Below the pieces are notes generated by a model that was not told where the DNA came from, did no database searches, and saw nothing but the letters and a program-made list of their open reading frames with translations. Positions 31,853 through 33,987 of a DNA stretch of 33,987 nt are shown piece by piece. Location: positions 1 to 33,987 of the forward strand of contig PYIY01000191.1 of assembly GCA_003635195.1 (NCBI GenBank). Reading direction: 5' to 3'. A program made the position numbers and the translations under genes. Every line of letters begins with the position of its first letter. Within the stretch, counting starts at the first letter, position 1. The stretch comes from Candidatus Poribacteria bacterium (GTDB lineage Bacteria; Poribacteria; WGA-4E; WGA-3G).

Positions 31853-32479
31853 GCAGATCGCGGAATTTTCATTACATTTGAAGGTGTAGAAGGCGCAGGC
31901 AAGACGACACAGGTACAACGGTTGGCAACCACTCTCGGTTCCGATGTTGTACTCACTCGTGAACCGGGTGGCACGCCTGTTTCGGAGCGGATCCGCGAGG
32001 TCTTTATGACATCCGACAGAATAACAACGATGACTGAGTTGTTGTTGATCGCTGCCGCACGCTCGCAACACGTAGACGAACGCATACGTCCCGCATTGGC
32101 AGCACATCAAATTGTTATCTGTGATAGATTTATTGATGCTACTGTGGCGTATCAAGGTTATCGTGGCGGTATTGACCTTGAGATTATCCATCAGTTAAAT
32201 CATATTGCTACTGGTGGCTTGATCCCGGATATTACCTTTATGCTTGACCTACCGCCGGAGATCGGTTTGCAACGTCAACAACAAGGCGAGACGCACCGAG
32301 ACCGTTTGGATAAAGAACCGTTGGAATTCCATCGTAAAGTCCGAGAAGGGTACTTGGCTGTCGCGAAAGCAGAGCTGCATCGCGTCAAATTGATAGATGC
32401 CACACAGTCCGCAGATACTGTCCACTCTGAAATCTTAACTGAATACCAAAAATTCCTATCAAAGCAGAACGACGCTTAG
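31850..32479 (+). CDS. tmk: thymidylate kinase
   Basis: The 209-residue cytoplasmic enzyme phosphorylates dTMP to dTDP. The P-loop is EGVEGAGKTT (residues 11-20), the LTREPGGTPVSERIRE motif follows, VICDRFIDATVAYQGYRGG carries the DR(Y/F) nucleotide-binding motif, and RDRLDKE is in the LID. Length matches bacterial Tmk. The holB gene starts 7 bases after its stop, the usual tmk-holB pairing. Confidence 0.97.
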   Translation: MADRGIFITFEGVEGAGKTTQVQRLATTLGSDVVLTREPGGTPVSERIREVFMTSDRITTMTELLLIAAARSQHVDERIRPALAAHQIVICDRFIDATVAYQGYRGGIDLEIIHQLNHIATGGLIPDITFMLDLPPEIGLQRQQQGETHRDRLDKEPLEFHRKVREGYLAVAKAELHRVKLIDATQSADTVHSEILTEYQKFLSKQNDA

Positions 32480-32486
32480 CCGGCAA

Positions 32487-33443
32487 ATGCAAAATCCGAT
32501 CATTGGACACCAACAGATTACCGAACAACTCCAGCATGCCGTGGCATCGGATCGTATTGCCGGTGCATATCTTTTCGTTGGCCCAACAGGTGTCGGAAAA
32601 GAGACAGTCGCTCGCTATTTTGCGCAGTTGATCTTTTGTCAGCGAGACACGCAGCCACCTACGGTATGCGGCGCATGTCTCGCCTGTCGCAAGGTAGATT
32701 CTGGAAACCATCCAGATTTACAATTCATTCGACCGGATGGCAGTGAACTGAAAATCGGGCAGATCCGAGAGTTGCAAAAACAAATTATCTACGAACCGCT
32801 TGAAGCAAATCGGAAGGTCTACATATTAACAGACGTAGACCGGATGAATGATTATGCCGAAAATGCCCTCCTCAAGACCCTTGAGGAGCCACCTGCTTCC
32901 TCTGTTTTGATCCTACTCACATCGAACGTCCGAGTCTTGCTGCCAACCACACGTTCCCGATGTCAAATTCTACAATTTCACCCGATGCCGACACAGGAAT
33001 TAGCCGAAATCTTGGTGGAAAGATTTTCAGTGGCACCGGAGCGAGCAACAACACTCGCTATTACGACAGATGGTGCGATCGGAAAGGCACTCACACAACT
33101 TGAAAAAGGCGACGCGTTCATCGAAGAAGTTCCCGAAATTCTCAAGACAACAGATCGATTAGCGGCTTTCAGACTCGCCGAGCATTTCAAAGATAATCCT
33201 GAAACTTTAGGCGAGTTAGTCACATGGTATCGCGACTTACTTTTTTTACAACAAGGCGCGCCCAGCAACCTCATAACACATATCCATTCTGTTGAGGAAC
33301 TCCAACGCATTGTCCCTCGATATTCCCACTTGCGCATACAACAAGCCCTCCAGACGGTCTTTGATACCAAATCCCTCATCGAAAACACAAACACAAACGC
33401 TACCTTGGCTTTAGAGGTAATGTGTTTGAAATTATTGAAATAG
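32487..33443 (+). CDS. holB: DNA polymerase III subunit delta'
   Basis: The 318-residue clamp-loader subunit has the AAA+ fold: Walker A-like GPTGVGKET (residues 32-40), a zinc module with Cys51, Cys61, Cys64 and Cys67 (VCGACLACRKVDSGNHPD), the VYILTDVDRMNDYAENALLKTLEEPP core and LPTTRSRCQ as sensor 1/SRC motif. It helps load the sliding clamp at replication primers. The closing helices (…THIHSVEELQRIV…) match the delta' collar domain. It is probably co-transcribed with tmk. Confidence 0.93.
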   Translation: MQNPIIGHQQITEQLQHAVASDRIAGAYLFVGPTGVGKETVARYFAQLIFCQRDTQPPTVCGACLACRKVDSGNHPDLQFIRPDGSELKIGQIRELQKQIIYEPLEANRKVYILTDVDRMNDYAENALLKTLEEPPASSVLILLTSNVRVLLPTTRSRCQILQFHPMPTQELAEILVERFSVAPERATTLAITTDGAIGKALTQLEKGDAFIEEVPEILKTTDRLAAFRLAEHFKDNPETLGELVTWYRDLLFLQQGAPSNLITHIHSVEELQRIVPRYSHLRIQQALQTVFDTKSLIENTNTNATLALEVMCLKLLK

Positions 33444-33510
33444 ATTTTATCTTCCTTTGACACCGAACCACCGACTGCTGATTAATGATGGCTGATAACT
33501 GAGAGCCGAG

Positions 33511-33530
33511 CAGGGTTATTTAGTTTTAAG
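33511..33530 (+). mobile_element. terminal inverted repeat of the ISAs1-family element
   Basis: CAGGGTTATTTAGTTTTAAG lies 6 bases beyond the 3' end of the transposase gene, the right place for an IS end. It resembles the ends of the MITEs at 21464 and 27600 and the solitary end at 21603. The other end is beyond the window. Confidence 0.7.
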
Positions 33531-33535
33531 ATTTG

Positions 33536-33987
33536 TCACTGGATGATGTTAACTGCGAGTTTAGGTTCTGAAGCGAAAAATCGCATTGTTTCAGCGATCT
33601 TTGTCTGTCCATCAAAGCGTAAGACCGACAGGGCAGTGTTTCGTAATGCTGCCATGACGTGTGGGAGATTCCCCGTTCTTGCTTGTGAAGCGTCCTCACC
33701 GAGAACGTTGTCTCGCACCCAATGCACCTTGTTCTCTATCGTCCAATGTTCACGTCGGAGTTTGAGTAAGTCTTTTGCGGATGCGACTTCTGGTGTGAGG
33801 CTCGTGATGCCATATTGCGTCTGATAGGTGATCTCGGCTGTTTTTGTATTCTCCCGCAGAGATTTATATTGATAAACCTGAGCGAGTCCTGGCCATTTGA
33901 TGTAATCTGTCAAGAGTGTGCTGACTGTGAGTGTGCGTGTTGTGGTAAACCCGTGTGATGTTTCAACATCTGTGTGCGTATCAAGAT
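33536..33987 (-). CDS. ISAs1-family transposase, C-terminal part (cut by window edge)
   Basis: The minus-strand frame is open to the edge, beyond the TTG at 33913. Upstream in frame are DTHTDVETSHGFTTTRTLTV, which corresponds to the HGR-xE-xR region of ISAs1 transposases, then LKLRREHWTIENKVHWVRDN and VLGEDASQARTGNLPHVMAAL, the classical C-terminal block with the last acidic DDE residue (Glu in HWTIENK). The start lies outside the window. It encodes a DDE transposase that cuts and pastes the element whose end is at 33511. The visible part has no stop or frameshift. Confidence 0.92.
   Translation of the reverse strand, partial: LDTHTDVETSHGFTTTRTLTVSTLLTDYIKWPGLAQVYQYKSLRENTKTAEITYQTQYGITSLTPEVASAKDLLKLRREHWTIENKVHWVRDNVLGEDASQARTGNLPHVMAALRNTALSVLRFDGQTKIAETMRFFASEPKLAVNIIQ

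Noticed and set aside
1..33987. tRNA, rRNA or CRISPR loci
   Set aside because: None was recognised by eye in the intergenic regions; a dedicated scan such as a covariance-model search was not possible.

Overview
The window reads as a stretch of bacterial chromosome with moderate G+C. The gene content fits a sponge-symbiont or free-living Candidatus Poribacteria-type genome: a DUF1549/DUF1553 protein with a CxxCH motif, a PmoA-like DUF6807 protein, Gfo/Idh/MocA oxidoreductase, Uma2-family protein, lipoprotein serpin, retropepsin-like protease and many short mobile repeats. This placement is inferred from gene content and style; no rRNA or other marker gene is present to settle it.

Layout. 1-800: the tail of an unseen gene, a strong sigma70-type promoter with a long structured leader, and a STAS anti-anti-sigma gene. 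855-6134: DUF6807, Gfo/Idh, gamma-glutamyltransferase and an extended SDR, likely for uptake-side sugar or peptide metabolism. 6242-8708: DUF1549/DUF1553 lipoprotein and a secreted jellyroll protein. 8781-9950: iron-dependent alcohol dehydrogenase, convergent with a large minus-strand lipoprotein (PQQ propeller + SH3 + TolB-like propeller). 12322-20451: retropepsin, glyA-folC (one-carbon/folate), membrane pyrophosphatase hppA, a small lipoprotein and ilvD. 20457-21320 (minus): Uma2 protein with a tandem-heptad coiled coil. 21824-23095: serpin lipoprotein.

23700-27600 is the most unusual part. A remnant of a sigma54 activator (end of the AAA+ domain joined to its Fis-type HTH) is followed by three palindromic operator-like sites and a textbook -24/-12 sigma54 promoter. 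This promoter faces four tightly packed genes: a small Cys-rich exported protein, a membrane-anchored protein with a His-rich motif, a secreted protein with five copies of an H..C..C..Y.C module (27 cysteines), and a GspC/PulC-like inner-membrane protein. I read this as a sigma54-controlled export or cell-surface operon of unknown function, and it is the best candidate for an undescribed system here.

27850-33443: cupin, a stand-alone FadN-type enoyl-CoA hydratase half overlapping a thiolase gene, a lactonase-type propeller, then tmk-holB (dTMP kinase, DNA polymerase III delta'). The right edge holds the C-terminal part of an ISAs1-family transposase on the minus strand with its terminal repeat.

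Short mobile repeats are abundant. One MITE family has ISAs1-like ends, and two copies show target duplications. A second MITE family has AGGACTTACGC ends (two copies). A third short motif (GAAAYACCCMAGCAAAAACAC) lies inside one copy of each MITE family and in the folC-hppA gap. Three unrelated genes carry an identical or near-identical A-rich translation leader.
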